Shown piece after piece: positions 1 through 10,489 of a DNA stretch of 64,000 bases. The position numbers and the translations under genes were made by a program. Within the stretch, counting starts at the first letter, position 1; every line of letters starts with the position of its first letter. The notes beneath the pieces were generated by a model, which did not search any database, was not told where the DNA came from, and saw only the letters and a program-made list of their open reading frames with translations. Source of the DNA: Lunularia cruciata (lineage: Eukaryota; Streptophyta; Marchantiopsida; Lunulariales; Lunulariaceae); the NCBI GenBank assembly GCA_948567375.1, contig OX419758.1, positions 17,985,001-18,049,000 of the forward strand, read 5' to 3'.

Positions 1-204
1 CAGACTACCGGGAAATCTGGAAGACCTGTTTGAATCTTTCATGATTATATTGGACGTCCTTAGCAAACGCAAACGTTCCAAGTTTGCAAGTGACTTGGAA
101 CTGAGGTGCAGGTGGGTATTTTGGACAGAAGAACTTGAAGACGCTGACTCTTTCTTGATATCCACATGAAGCGACAATACCTGTGTGCTAGCTGCACATT
201 CTCC
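1..204 (-). CDS. HNL1 exon 5, start of the LRR domain (partial)
   Basis: The 68 visible codons follow the acceptor ATGTAG|GGA and run open to the left edge. They match the start of the HNL2 LRR exon (21607 downward), including the stretch that leads into LERLRLLR. The rest of the LRR lies outside the window. Confidence 0.75.
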
Positions 205-3200
205 CTACATGAGCACCACAATTTACAAGGATATCATGGACTAGCTCTCATAGCTTTTCAGAAAATAGTGTGCAGTTATGAGATCAATAAAACTCGTAAG
301 TTACAATCCTTCATATAGATATCAAACTATGATTTAAAAAGAATTAATGCACAAATCGCATTTTCGATTTAGATGAAATAAACTGACCTTGTACTTCTCC
401 CACAGAAATGAAGCATCGTTGATGTTCCATAACCCTCTGCAAAGCTTTGGTGCTTGATTCACAGGTCTGTTCATGCTCTTACCTAGATCTCTAAGTTGTT
501 GGTGAATAGAGACTACGATTGTGTACCCTTCTCGACCATTCAATCCAATTGTGGGCCTCCCGTGCTCAGCAGAGTACATCAGCCGTACGAATGACCTCTT
601 CTCCAAATTGCGCAAGGTGACATGTGCTGACATTCCGTCCGAGCTTGTCTTCAGCGCAACTTCCAGCACATCTACACCGTAATGCGTTAACTTGGAACCA
701 AACATATCAAAAGCTGTAATATCTAGAAACATCTCCTGCTCAATCTTGCCAAGCTTGTCATAGCTCACTCTCAGCTTCTTCCACAACTTGTCGTCTCCAT
801 TTCCATCGAAGGTTTGTGCCTCCTCCAATCTGGATAGAGCATCTATCCAGCTTGACACCTCCTCCTCCTCGCTGAGATAGCTTCCAATCACCACCAGTGC
901 AAGAGGTAACCCATCGCACCTCTCCACTATTTGTTCTGCAAGATCCTTGGGAACTACTACGGGTCTTCTATTTACCATGTGAGCCTCGAAAAGAGCTTGT
1001 GATTCTACTTTGGAGAGAAAAGGAACTTCATGGATGATAGCTCCTTTCAGCACTCTGTGGTTCCGGGAGGTGATGATGAGACGACTTCCGTTCTCTGTCC
1101 AACTTGACTCTGATAAATCAACTATCTCATCCCCATTGTCAAGATTATCTACAACGATCAACAACTTTTTCCCTCTCATAAGCATCCACACGTCCTCACC
1201 TGCTCGCAGATCCACTTTCGTTCCCACTCCTTTGTACAGGTTTTCAGCTATCAAGGTCCGAAGATGCGCACTTGCCAACTTCTGTTGGGCATCTTCCACA
1301 AAACAGACGAACTCAAAATGACAACTGATCTTGAGTACAACTTGCTTGGCTAAGGTGGTTTTTCCTATACCGCCCATGCCTACTAGTACCAACCGCAACG
1401 ACTCTGAATCTTGTAATCGTAGCTCCTCGATAACTCCAGCTACACGATCACCCTCGTTGGTGTTTTGAAGCACCTTCGGCAAACGAAGCATTCGCTTGAA
1501 TTGTAGATTCCTCTCAGCCTGCCACAGCCATACAGTAATGATTAAAGAAACCTGCCCGCAGGTGGAACATTAATTCTAGCTCTATGATTCCAGTCTGTTT
1601 AATCAGTTCACGCTCATGCATGTAGAATGTAGAGTTGTATATAGCTTTCACTTATGAATGTAATATGCAGTAAATTCTGGAAACAGCTTTGTAAAAGTTT
1701 GAAATGATTCAGAAGCTGTTAGTTTATTTATTTGCTTGAATTCTAGATTCTTCTCAACCTGTGTCACCGTGAAATCTAATCTTACCATATACAAGATTAC
1801 TCTGTTATATTTTTTATTGTCTTGTTTCCATGCATGTTAGATCTTGACTGCAAACTTGAACTTTTGTATCTGATTGTACGTTTAAACGTGTATTGGAGAA
1901 AAACATGAAATAATATGACATGCAATACTATTTGAAAGCATACCTCGTTCTTGCATATTCTGTCCAATATATGGTGCAGAAAGACAAAGCTGGTCGACTT
2001 TTCATCATAAGGTTTGCAGATATCATAATGATCTGTCCCAGGCAGAGCGATGAAACCATCCATATCATAACGAGCAGACTGCTCCTCCACCACCGCTGGA
2101 CTCCACGGAGAGAGCAACCCTCGAAACTTCTTCACCTGTACATGTTCAACAAGGATTATAGACAAACTGAATAAACATGCATAAGAGTGAGATCAAAGTG
2201 TTTCAATAAGTCTGCACAACGAAGCACAAGTCAAATTTCACCGATAATGTACATACCAAACATAGAGAATATGACATCTCTGTTGTAGCATTGGTCTCGC
2301 AAACCCCAGAACTCTCCCAGTTGTACTGACGTCGCAGTGATGAAAACTCATTGTTGATCCTGGTGGATACTAAGTTGTACTTTTCCAAATACTGAATTAA
2401 AGGACCTCCAAGACCAGGCCTGGGTCTTGATTCAGAGCCAAAATGGGGTGTACCATAAAACACGGTGGCTTTCAGATTTGCCAAGAAATTGGAATACTGG
2501 TATCCACGGAAATGTGGTGATCCTCTGGCCAGCATGGCAGCTTTTAGACACACCTCTTTTAAGATGAGTCCGCCAACACAATGTCCAACCAAAATCACAG
2601 GACAATTTTGACCAACCCCTGCCAGATCTACGAGAGATTGACCCAAGGTTTCTCCAAGCAAATATGTGTCCATTGCTCCATCGTAGCTAGAGGCGGTTAT
2701 TCCAGCACCGTAGTACATGCTCAGAATATGAGATTGGGGAAAAGTCTCAGCAAGCAAAGTGTTCAACCAACACTCTGAATCATCTCTCTTCATCCACGTC
2801 CGGAAGTAAGAGTCGTCACCGTCTTCCTTCGAGAACCCGTGGAAGAATATGATCTCCAACTCTATGGCTCCTGTTCTAGGTCTGTACATCTCAAACACTG
2901 CATCGTTGAGCTGTAAAAGACAAATCGGACGATTCAGTGATAGTAACTGATCGAGGCTGTCTACCTATAATTTAGAACGCTTTGGTTTTCCGTCAAGAAA
3001 TTTTCTTCGTTGTTAGCTACAGAATACAAATCCACCGGTGCTGTAAATAGAAGTCCAATGAAAATATACGATAAACCACTAAGAATTAGGTATATAGGCA
3101 CCACAAATTATCATCTTTCGGAAGGCACAAACAAACTATTCTTTGTGACGTAGTCAATGTATTTATACTGGCATGCACAAACTCAAGGACAGGGAAGTGA

Positions 3201-3276
3201 ACGAATTTACCCTTACGCCATGCTGCGAGCTCTTTCCAGCAGTGCAGGAACTGGAGCTAGAAGCTGCCATGGACAT
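1..3276 (-). CDS. HNL1: alpha/beta-hydrolase-NB-ARC-LRR immune receptor (3' part off window)
   Basis: Predicted intracellular NLR-type receptor of the hydrolase-NBS-LRR class. I assembled five exons on the minus strand: 3276-3217, 2910-2257, 2135-1944, 1518-388 and 204 to beyond base 1. Every intron is GT-AG and phase 0, and each complete exon is a multiple of three (60, 654, 192, 1131 bases). The protein order is a 20-residue Ser-rich leader, an alpha/beta-hydrolase (about 21-302), NB-ARC (303-679) and the first LRRs (from 680). No stop or frameshift is visible. The start is the ATG at 3276; a second ATG two codons on is equally possible. NLRs of this build are known from liverworts; the N-terminal domain is thought to carry the output, but the activity is unknown. 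The intact frame suggests a working gene, unlike HNL2. An additional upstream exon cannot be excluded. Confidence 0.85.
388..1518 (-). CDS. HNL1 exon 4, NB-ARC ATPase switch
   Basis: Encodes 377 residues. Visible motifs in order: P-loop GMGGIGKTT (about 349-357), kinase-2 LLIVVDNLD (424-429), RNBS-B GSRLIITSR (446-454), GLPL as CDGLPLAL (503-510), and an MHD-position motif reading IHQ (about 640-642). The kinase-2 strand ends in Asp rather than Trp, as in TIR-type rather than CC-type NLRs. Splice sites are GGCAG|GCT and AAG|GTCAGT. The domain binds and exchanges ADP/ATP to switch the receptor. The Asp of MHD, which normally holds the ADP-bound resting state, is Gln here. Confidence 0.9.
1944..2135 (-). 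CDS. HNL1 exon 3, end of the hydrolase domain
   Basis: Encodes 64 residues and contains GTDHYDICKP, which matches the catalytic-His region of SERAC1-like hydrolases (His at about residue 274). The acceptor is GTACAG|GTG and the donor GAG|GTATGC, both phase 0. The paralogous exon of HNL2 is one codon longer. Keeping the His while the nucleophile is Cys leaves a possible Cys-His pair. Confidence 0.8.
2257..2910 (-). CDS. HNL1 exon 2, alpha/beta-hydrolase core
   Basis: Encodes 218 residues. It has the hydrophobic first strand ending in FFHGF (oxyanion-hole region) and a nucleophile elbow reading LVGHCVGG, where the usual GxSxG Ser is Cys (about residue 131 of the protein). This is followed by the helix LKEVCLKAA and the strand VFYGTPHFG, both typical of the DUF676/SERAC1-like lipase-fold family. 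Flanking splice sites are TTACAG|CTC and TTG|GTATGT. The same fold sits at the N terminus of some fungal NLR-like proteins. A Ser-to-Cys change can keep, alter or abolish hydrolysis; the sequence alone does not decide. Confidence 0.85.
3217..3276 (-). CDS. HNL1 exon 1, short Ser-rich leader
   Basis: Twenty codons, beginning MSMAAS and ending SSQHG, followed by the donor GGC|GTAAGG. It joins in phase 0 to the hydrolase exon, whose acceptor is TTACAG|CTC at 2910. HNL2 has the same exon at 24656-24715 with the same donor. The start and donor are predicted from comparison of the two paralogues; no transcript supports them here. The leader has no recognisable signal peptide or transit-peptide motif. 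Confidence 0.6.
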
Positions 3277-3800
3277 AGAGATTGGTAGAGCACAGAACTG
3301 TAAGAAGAACACTCTTAAGACTGTCGACCTCAGTCTGTATTTCCGATCAAGTTTGTAGAGTCCGGGTCCTGATTGACTAAAACTTCGTGAAAGACACTCA
3401 AAGGATTGTCCAGGGGATCCAAAGCCCTCCCGTTCCAAGTGCTTACGGAACTCGAAGACCAGCACACGGCCAGCGTTGTCGATTGGATTCCATTGTGGAC
3501 GATTGCAACTGGCCACTCAAACTTAGGCTTGATTGGTAAGGTCATGAGACGAAGGGAGTAGCCGGCATTGTCACGTCTCACAATCTCAATTGGAAATGAC
3601 CAATTTTTCTTACCACGTTGCTCGTAGGATGAGAGGTTTGTTTATGGTGTGTCCGAATAGGTCTGGCAACAAACTACTGTCTAAAGCGTTGAAAATGGAG
3701 GTCTATGATGACTTAGGCTCACGTCATTGGGATACCAAGTCCATCAGAGGTATGTCTGGAGGTCGGCAGTACCTACCAGTTTTGTTGCTTCCTAAAAAGC
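3277..3800 (-). other. conserved HNL upstream cassette with coding-like fragment
   Basis: About 520 bases upstream of the HNL1 start. They are repeated upstream of HNL2 (24716-25230) and at three orphan sites (about 4660-5400, 42430-43190, 46570-47340). The minus strand holds a stretch that looks protein-coding, with NWSFPIEIVRRDNAGYSLRL then FEWPVAIVHNG. Its continuation LVFEFRKHL lies in another frame. The copy at 46.9 kb is 8 bases shorter at this place and reads from one part into the other without a frame change. It may be a promoter region, a lost N-terminal exon or a relic gene. I do not recognise the domain. Confidence 0.45.
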
Positions 3801-4660
3801 TATAATATCATATCATACTCCTAACGCTTGCTACACAATACAGTGACTAAGAGGTAAGCGTAGAAAATTCTAAAGTTGGAAGCGGGCAGCGTTTAGTGCA
3901 GTTCTTCTTCATGCCCTGAATAACATATTATGGTATACTAGCAGGACCTGTGTCCCACAAACACATTGTATAACATTTTTCTAATGAAAATTATTATATC
4001 ATATCATAGTCCTTAGTTGTACTATTATCGTGTGATCATTCTTGTGAATAGTAGAAAAATTATTCAATTCATGGAAAGGACCATCAATATAGTTCACTTC
4101 TTCTAATAAAAATTATTATCTTTATTTTTACTATTATCGTGTGCTCATTCTTGTGAGTAGTATAAAAATTCAATTCATGGAAAGTGCCATCAATTGAATA
4201 CAAATACTTGAGCAAACACTTGTGCCCACCTCCACATTTCATGAAGTGTCATCAACTAAATTCACTGCCACCAAACAAACACTTGTGCCCATCTCCACAT
4301 TTAAATTAGATCGACACACGTTTCACAAATCCTCGCTGATCGGCCACTATAAATTTAAGGGCTTTTTAGTAATGGATAGCCCGAATAAGCTACGTAGAAG
4401 ATCTAGATTTGACTCCAAAGTTTCAAAACATAAATGATCAGATTATATCTTCGTGTATGGGAAGATGGTCGAGTACAAATGGTATCACTTTCATATTCAT
4501 ATCAAAGACCGTTGAGAAACTAGAACATGTTGGAATAAAATAGATATAAAATTTATTCTACAGTAATTATTGGTGATGCGACATCCAGATTGATCCACGA
4601 TAGATAAACAAGTAGATTTAGGTGTATAAACATCAAAATCTGTTATCACTTGAATGATAT
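3800..4660. other. non-coding stretch, part of the segmental duplication
   Basis: No gene is supported. The part to about 4300 resembles 25260-25680 and that from about 4230 to 4500 resembles 40740-40990. The start of the next stretch (4530-4640) resembles 42270-42430. The paralogue is thus cut into pieces by the retroelements between 25.7 and 42.2 kb. Confidence 0.5.
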
Positions 4661-5400
4661 CTATCTGTCGAAAGGCACAAAGAAGCTATTCAACTGTGAT
4701 GTGGTCAATGAATTCATACTGCCATGTACATTTGGATGGACAAGAAAGTTACAGAAATTTACCCTTATGCCATGCTGCGAGCTTTTCCCTGCAGTGCAGG
4801 AATTGAGCTAGAAGCTGCCATGTACATAGGCATAGAACACAGAACTGGAAGAAGAAAACTCTTAGACTGCCGACTTCAAGCTGTAGTTCATATCAAGTTT
4901 GTAGAGTCCGGATCCTGATGGATATGAACAAAGTGAAGATTCTCCGGGGACTGTCCAGTGGATCTGAAGCACTCCCGTTCCACAAGTGGTCCTGGAACTC
5001 GAAGACCGGCATCCGACAGGATGTGTCGATTGGATCCCATTGTGGATGACTGCAACTGGCCATTCAAACTTGAGCTTGATTGGCGAGGTCATGAGACGAA
5101 ACGAGTAGCCGGCACTGTCACGTCTCGCAATTGCAATTGCAAATGACCAAATTTTCTTACCGCGTTGCTCGTAGATGAGAGGTTTGTTTGTGGTTTGTTC
5201 GAATAGGTCTGGAAATAAACTACTGTCTAAAACGTTGAAAAGACGAGGCACTATTCAACGTTCAGGCTCACGTCACTGGGGGCCGAGTCCTCAGAGTATG
5301 GCCTGGAGGTCAGCAGTACCTACCATTTTTGTTGCTTTCTGAAAAGCTGTAATATCATATTATACTACTAACGCTTTCTACACAATACAGTGACTAAGAG
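4660..5400 (-). pseudogene. orphan HNL 5' cassette (exon 1 plus upstream region)
   Basis: Second copy of the HNL upstream cassette with no hydrolase or NB-ARC exon downstream of it. The exon 1 homologue still starts MYMAAS. It is out of frame after an indel, and its splice donor has changed from GTAAGG to ATAAGG, so it cannot splice as HNL1 does. The upstream part keeps a 129-codon open frame (4862-5251) with IWSFAIAIARRDSAGYSFRL and FEWPVAVIHNG. It is probably a relic of a tandem duplication whose gene body was lost. Confidence 0.5.
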
Positions 5401-6390
5401 GGAAGCTTAGAAATTTCTGAATTCGGAAGCAACGGAGCAGCTTCTAGTGCAGTACTTCTCCTCGCCGTGAATAACATATTATGGTATATTGTTCATTTCA
5501 GTGCATTCATCAGTTTCAATTGTCTATTCCATAGACCATGACGATTTTTTGGGTTGGGTTCTCGAAAAGCCTGCTGTGAACGAGGGGATGGCACTACACA
5601 GATATGTATGCATGGGTAGGTCAGTATGGAAGAACCTGTGAGGAATGACTTCATAATACTGTGGGGAGGTCATGAATTGTTACGTGAATTTTAATCTATT
5701 TTCAGGCAGGGTTGAAAGTGAAGTATATGAACAGGAAAGCTCATGAATCGTTAGTGAAGTATGTTATTCTGTGAACTTAACCGACTGTCCGGCTTCATTT
5801 TAGAGCAGGATTGAAGTGAAGTATGTGACAATCATTAGGTCCCATATTCTTGCGGGATCCCGTGGCCTTTATATCCTCATTCACCAAATGAATCAACGAA
5901 TTAGATTCTCGCCGTATAACAGCAGGACATAAGTGCTTGATTGGGTGACTAGTGGAACGCAAACCTTTCTTTTGCAGTCTTCATATTAATACAAATGTCA
6001 AGAAATGGTGGCACTATTTTTAAGTATTCTTCCTATCGTCAAGCATTGGCTATCCAGTTACTCAGATAACACAACAAGTTTACTAGAGGATAGTTAACGT
6101 ATATCAAATTCAATGAAATAACTCACAATCTAATTTAAGTATCTCAAGAAGGATAGTTTCAACCGCATAAGACTCGTTCCATAGGCAATATTTGAACATT
6201 CTCAAACATAAAGATTCCAAGCAGCAAGTGAGAGCCAACTGTTTAAGAGGTTTCTTCTTATATAGTATTGGTTGTGGTCGGCACAAGGGAATAAGATCAG
6301 TTCATATCTTGTACCATCAAAACTAAAATGTCTGGAGTTTGAGCACAAAATTCCAAATGTGTATGGAGTTTGTTCACAATGGTGGTGCAA
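5400..6390. other. non-coding, partly duplicated at 46130-46580
   Basis: No open frame of interest. Bases 5520-6000 have a diverged copy at 46130-46580, which marks this as part of the segmental duplication. Nothing else is recognised. Confidence 0.4.
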
Positions 6391-6639
6391 TTATGCTTGT
6401 AGGACCTTAACGGCACCGTCCGCCACTGCAAATGAAGTAGTATCCGAGACAGCAATCTCTCCCCCGTACGAATTCAGAAGCCACATGGCGATGCTCTCAT
6501 TCTCAACGACCCAGTTCGAATTTTCTGGAAGAGTATATTGCTCCAACAAACTGTGAAATAAAGGGTAGAAATTGAGAGCTGAAAAGAACCAGTTAGAGAA
6601 GCTTTGTAATCTCATCCCGGTTTTATCCCTTTTATGCAA
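6391..6639 (-). pseudogene. relic exon of an unknown gene
   Basis: The minus-strand frame of 82 codons includes YTLPENSNWVVENESIAMWL and ends in a stop at 6391. The diverged copy at about 47390-47500 keeps LEQDTVPDNS and then shifts frame through a one-base loss. Conservation of the peptide before that shift suggests a real coding ancestor. I do not recognise the family. Confidence 0.3.
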
Positions 6640-6927
6640 TATCAGTAACTTGTTCTCAGTGGGAACGTTTTAGAACTGGTTCTCCACAAATTTTCATTTT
6701 CTATTTTCTTCTGTTTCTGAGTTGCTTTTATTTGCATTTTCGTCCTGGAAGTTTAGATGGTTCTTCGCAAATACACGCATTCCAAACCGTACAGGGAGGA
6801 AACCGGGCCCAGGACTCATCCACGAGGGCTTCCCCCTGTGTGCTCAGCCGGAGGTTTGTACACAGGCTCTGATCCAAACCAGGTAAACTGTACTAACAAG
6901 TGATCTAGATAGCGAGCTGAGATTCGT

Positions 6928-7830
6928 ATGGCACAATATTCGGAATCTCCTGTACCTTCTATGTCACAGTTTTGTTTTGTTATGCTTTATCAGAGCATTG
7001 CCCTGCTCGTTCCCGGATTGTATCTCCAGACATACTTTGATTCTTTTGATAACTCTAGCTTCATAAGCTTCTCAACAGGTGGTGTCATCAATTTCACAAT
7101 GTCAGTAATTGACTATGTTGGCACAAGCGAGGGGCGACGTGATTGTTGCCAGATAAACTCGCTCAAAGCTCCCGTGATGGAGAACCCAAGAACCAAATAT
7201 GACGCAATGGGGTATAACTCAAACACCTCCCACCTTCAAAGTCTTTGTAATAACCTTCCACGGTAAAGTGGGTAACAATTTCCCTTGCACACTTTTCCGT
7301 ACTAACCCTTCAAGTGAGGTCTCGAGGTTCGAGGCTCTTGTGAACTCCGATTGTTCTGAATTTGACTGGAATGGTCTGGATTGTCACGTTGGCCACTCGA
7401 GGGAACGCAAATACGCACTTCAAGGATTAGCTTATTGGGAACTTTTGTATGTGGATGAGGTACATCCTGGAAAAGTTTTGAGATGGGCGAAGACTCCAAG
7501 CTCAGCACAGAGCATACGGAAGAAAGAAACAAGGGATCATATACGATGGACCAACTCTGTTTGTGAGAGGCTATGAGCCATCCGCGGCTATGAACCAGAT
7601 ATGGAACTCAATTGCATCCCCTGTTAGAGAGATGGGAACACCCCAATTCCTGGAGCAGTCGCATTGAAGTCCTAGGAAGGAAATCATCCTCTGAAGCTAT
7701 ATCAAGGCTCGCAATCCTGTCATTGATAAAACAAAATTACACCGCTTCCTATCAAGTGAAGCTCTCGCTAATGTGAACGTTCTAGATTAGATGGTTGAGA
7801 AGAGTTCAGGATGAGGGAAACTTTAATGTT
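6928..7830 (+). pseudogene. conserved relic of unknown gene (strand uncertain)
   Basis: Plus-strand frames hold a hydrophobic stretch (SIALLVPGLYL) at about 6990-7030, then open frames to 7576. In another frame there is a peptide-like run FVRGYEPSAAMNQIWNSIAS, followed by a stop and more coding-like sequence (ARNPVIDKTKLHRFLSSEAL). The part to 7240 is repeated at 47840-48140 with indels. Minus-strand translation also shows plausible peptides, so the strand is not settled. The frame breaks show it is not an intact gene; the family is unknown. Confidence 0.25.
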
Positions 7831-7905
7831 GGAAGTTCCTAGGTCTTCCATCGTGATATCAACATAGCTGTAGCTTCTTGAGAGATATCTAATTGCTCCT
7901 TAGTT

Positions 7906-8190
7906 TCACATAAACTCACACCAATATACCTGCAGATTTACATACTCTACTGTTTTGAAGTCAAATTCAGAGACATACAGCTTGCTTGAGTGAAACCAAG
8001 TTCCCGACGTCTCTCCCTGTTTGCCCCAAAGCTCCCTATTTTCCGCCATCAAATCCCGATCCCATGGAGTGACCTGTGAAAATGCCTCACCGGCGCAAGT
8101 TGGACATTCTGTGTCATCTGCGGAGCAGCGTCCTTCGTACAGGGCCACGTTGGCTGCATGGATTTGAACGCATGACGACACTAGGACGAA
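7906..8190 (-). pseudogene. relic exon of an unknown Cys-containing protein
   Basis: An open minus-strand frame contains CSADDTECPTCAGEAFS and WDRDLMAENRELWGK, ending at a good donor (CTGCAG|GTATAT near 7930). The partial copy at about 43196-43340 has ATG where this copy has GTG, before ALYE. That copy is cut off after AENR. Each copy therefore lacks something: this one the start codon, the other the rest of the exon. The family is not recognised. Confidence 0.35.
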
Positions 8191-8319
8191 GAGAGGAGAA
8201 GACGCGACCGTGTGAAAGCAAGAAGGATGGGAAGACGCTCATCGAGCCGTTCAATAATAAGACAAACAGCACGACAAGAGAACGTATGTAGATGATGACC
8301 TGTGCACAGTGCATTTAGG

Positions 8320-10480
8320 GTTTCAATATGGGACATATGGTCTAAACAGGGTACATACGAGTTTCAAAAGCAATACCGTAGCAATGAAGCTTTTGCCATC
8401 TGCAAAGGATGTGAATGAGGAGACTCTTGCACAACCAGGTCTGCTTTCCCCACTGCGTTGAGCCCTCAACTGAGACTTGAGGACCTCTGACTTTCACCAG
8501 AAGAATTGTCTCCACTTTTAACGTTGGTCACTTTTCAGATCAGAAACAAAGAGGGAAAGTGAACACTTTTAGATTAATAATATTTGGGAACGTTTTGGGT
8601 ATGGTAGAAATCACTTTGATAGAATTTAAGAGGCTAACTGCAACCCGGCACTGAGGATATGGGAGATTACCATTAGATCAACTTCTCTTGGAAATGTCTT
8701 TCACTCTTGTAGTGCTATAAAGCCACTTCATCTGTTGGATACGGTAGATTGACTAAAGAGAAATTTAAGAATCGTGCACAAAGTCCTTAGTCACTCCTTA
8801 CTTATTCTCCTTTATAGTAAAATTTAAGTAATACCAATTTGTTACCCAATTTAAAGAATATCAATTTCCAAGAGGTGCTGATGTAATGGTCCCTAATGAA
8901 GTTGAAGATGTTTAGGTTGATAGGTATTTTGAAGATTCTTGCTTTTGTAGATCCAAGAAAAAACTTCCACTGGTTGAAAAGGTAATTTACTAGATTCAAG
9001 GTACAGTACCTCAATATATCAAAATTGATATTGTTTGTATTTGATTTTGTACTTACAACTAAAACAACTAACTTAATTAGTAGAGTCATCAAAATAATCA
9101 TGTGCATTTAGTTTTATTTATGGCTGTGACATTGACGTCGCAAGCTTAACTACTAGCAAACTTTGCAACTCCATGAAATGAGAGAAGTCCCAAAATAATA
9201 GTTCTAAACCTCTACAGACCTCATAGTATCATATGGTAATGGTTTTCTAACTCTCCTTCTAGTTGAAGTTTTTATGAAGGTATTTTGTTTAGATTTTTGG
9301 ATGAAACATTTCCTTAACAAATTAACTATCTAGAGTTTTTTGCGCATTTAAATGTTCTTCTATTTGTGATATAATATTTTATACTGTTATTTGTCAGGTC
9401 CGTTTGTCTATTTTGGATTTTAAGTCCATGTAGAGAAAATATCAACTGAAGAAAGAAGAGTGCTTTATATGTATAATTTCATTTTTGAACTACTTTTGTG
9501 AAGGACTGCTAGGTGAAGTAGGGAATGTCTCTTTTTTATTGCTTATATTACTTTAAACTCATGTTTTTAGTGATGTTAAGATTTATATTGGACTTTTGTA
9601 GGAAATATATTTACAAAACTAGAGTGATTTTCATACACAAAAGTCACGTTTTCTTTCAAGTACATGTCTTGGAAAATCAAGATATTACCTAATTTTTACT
9701 TGATTTGTTCTCAATTTGTAAAGTAAAAATTTTTAACCTGAATTTACTACAAATCTGACAGATCGTAATGCAAGACAGACGTTTTATGATTGCTATACTT
9801 GTGTTTACCATTAAACCTATGCAATAAGAGCCAAAACGAGTGGCCAAGAATCTATTATAATAAAAAAAGAATGAAAGTTGGAAATTTTTTTGACTACATC
9901 ACCAAAGTATAAATTCACGAAATTCCAGGTCAAAGTGACATCGAAATGATTATATTTCAATTAAATTGTGCATAAAATATTCAGTAATAACCATCTAGAT
10001 ACCAAATTCATTACTCAAATATTCAAGAACCAAACTAAAAATGCACAGAGAATATTGATTCTCGTTTAGGCCGTTCTGTACCCTTGTAAACCGTCGTCTG
10101 TCTAATTAGATTAATCTATGGTTAGTGAGAAATTGAAAAGCTATACCTTGGAATCCTTGTCACTAAGCATGCCCCATGGACATCGATTTCCGCTATAGGA
10201 ATATGCAGTACACATAAAAGTGATCCATGTTAAGAATCTTGATGTCTATAACGTATTGTAACAGTCGTATCACGACTTCTGCTAAATTATCCCAATAGTT
10301 TGGAATATTGAAAGATATCTAATAAGCATTGAATATAAACAGACATGGCACCCGAAATACGTCGCTCTTCATCACGTTATTACCTCGCATGGGGAGGACA
10401 TCGCGGGAGGAGGTACTGCAGTTTACAGGGATTGATTCTCCATGAGGTACTACAGTCGTGAGGAGAGTTGCCGTCAACTC
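8320..10480. other. AT-rich stretch without a supported gene
   Basis: No convincing exon on either strand. Bases 8700-8890 have a copy at about 44265-44475. The remainder is low-complexity AT-rich DNA with short frames only. A telobox-like TTAGGGTTT at 8316-8324 is conserved at 43468-43476, upstream of the relic exon at 7906-8190. Confidence 0.4.
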
Positions 10481-10489
10481 CCACGTCAC

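Noticed and set aside
1010-1321. 103-codon plus-strand frame, repeated at 22399-22710
   Set aside because: Antisense shadow of the NB-ARC exon; its conservation follows from that of the true gene.
8316-8324. Telobox-like TTAGGGTTT as a promoter element
   Set aside because: Conserved at 43468-43476 but both copies belong to the same duplication, so conservation is not independent evidence, and the gene downstream is a relic.
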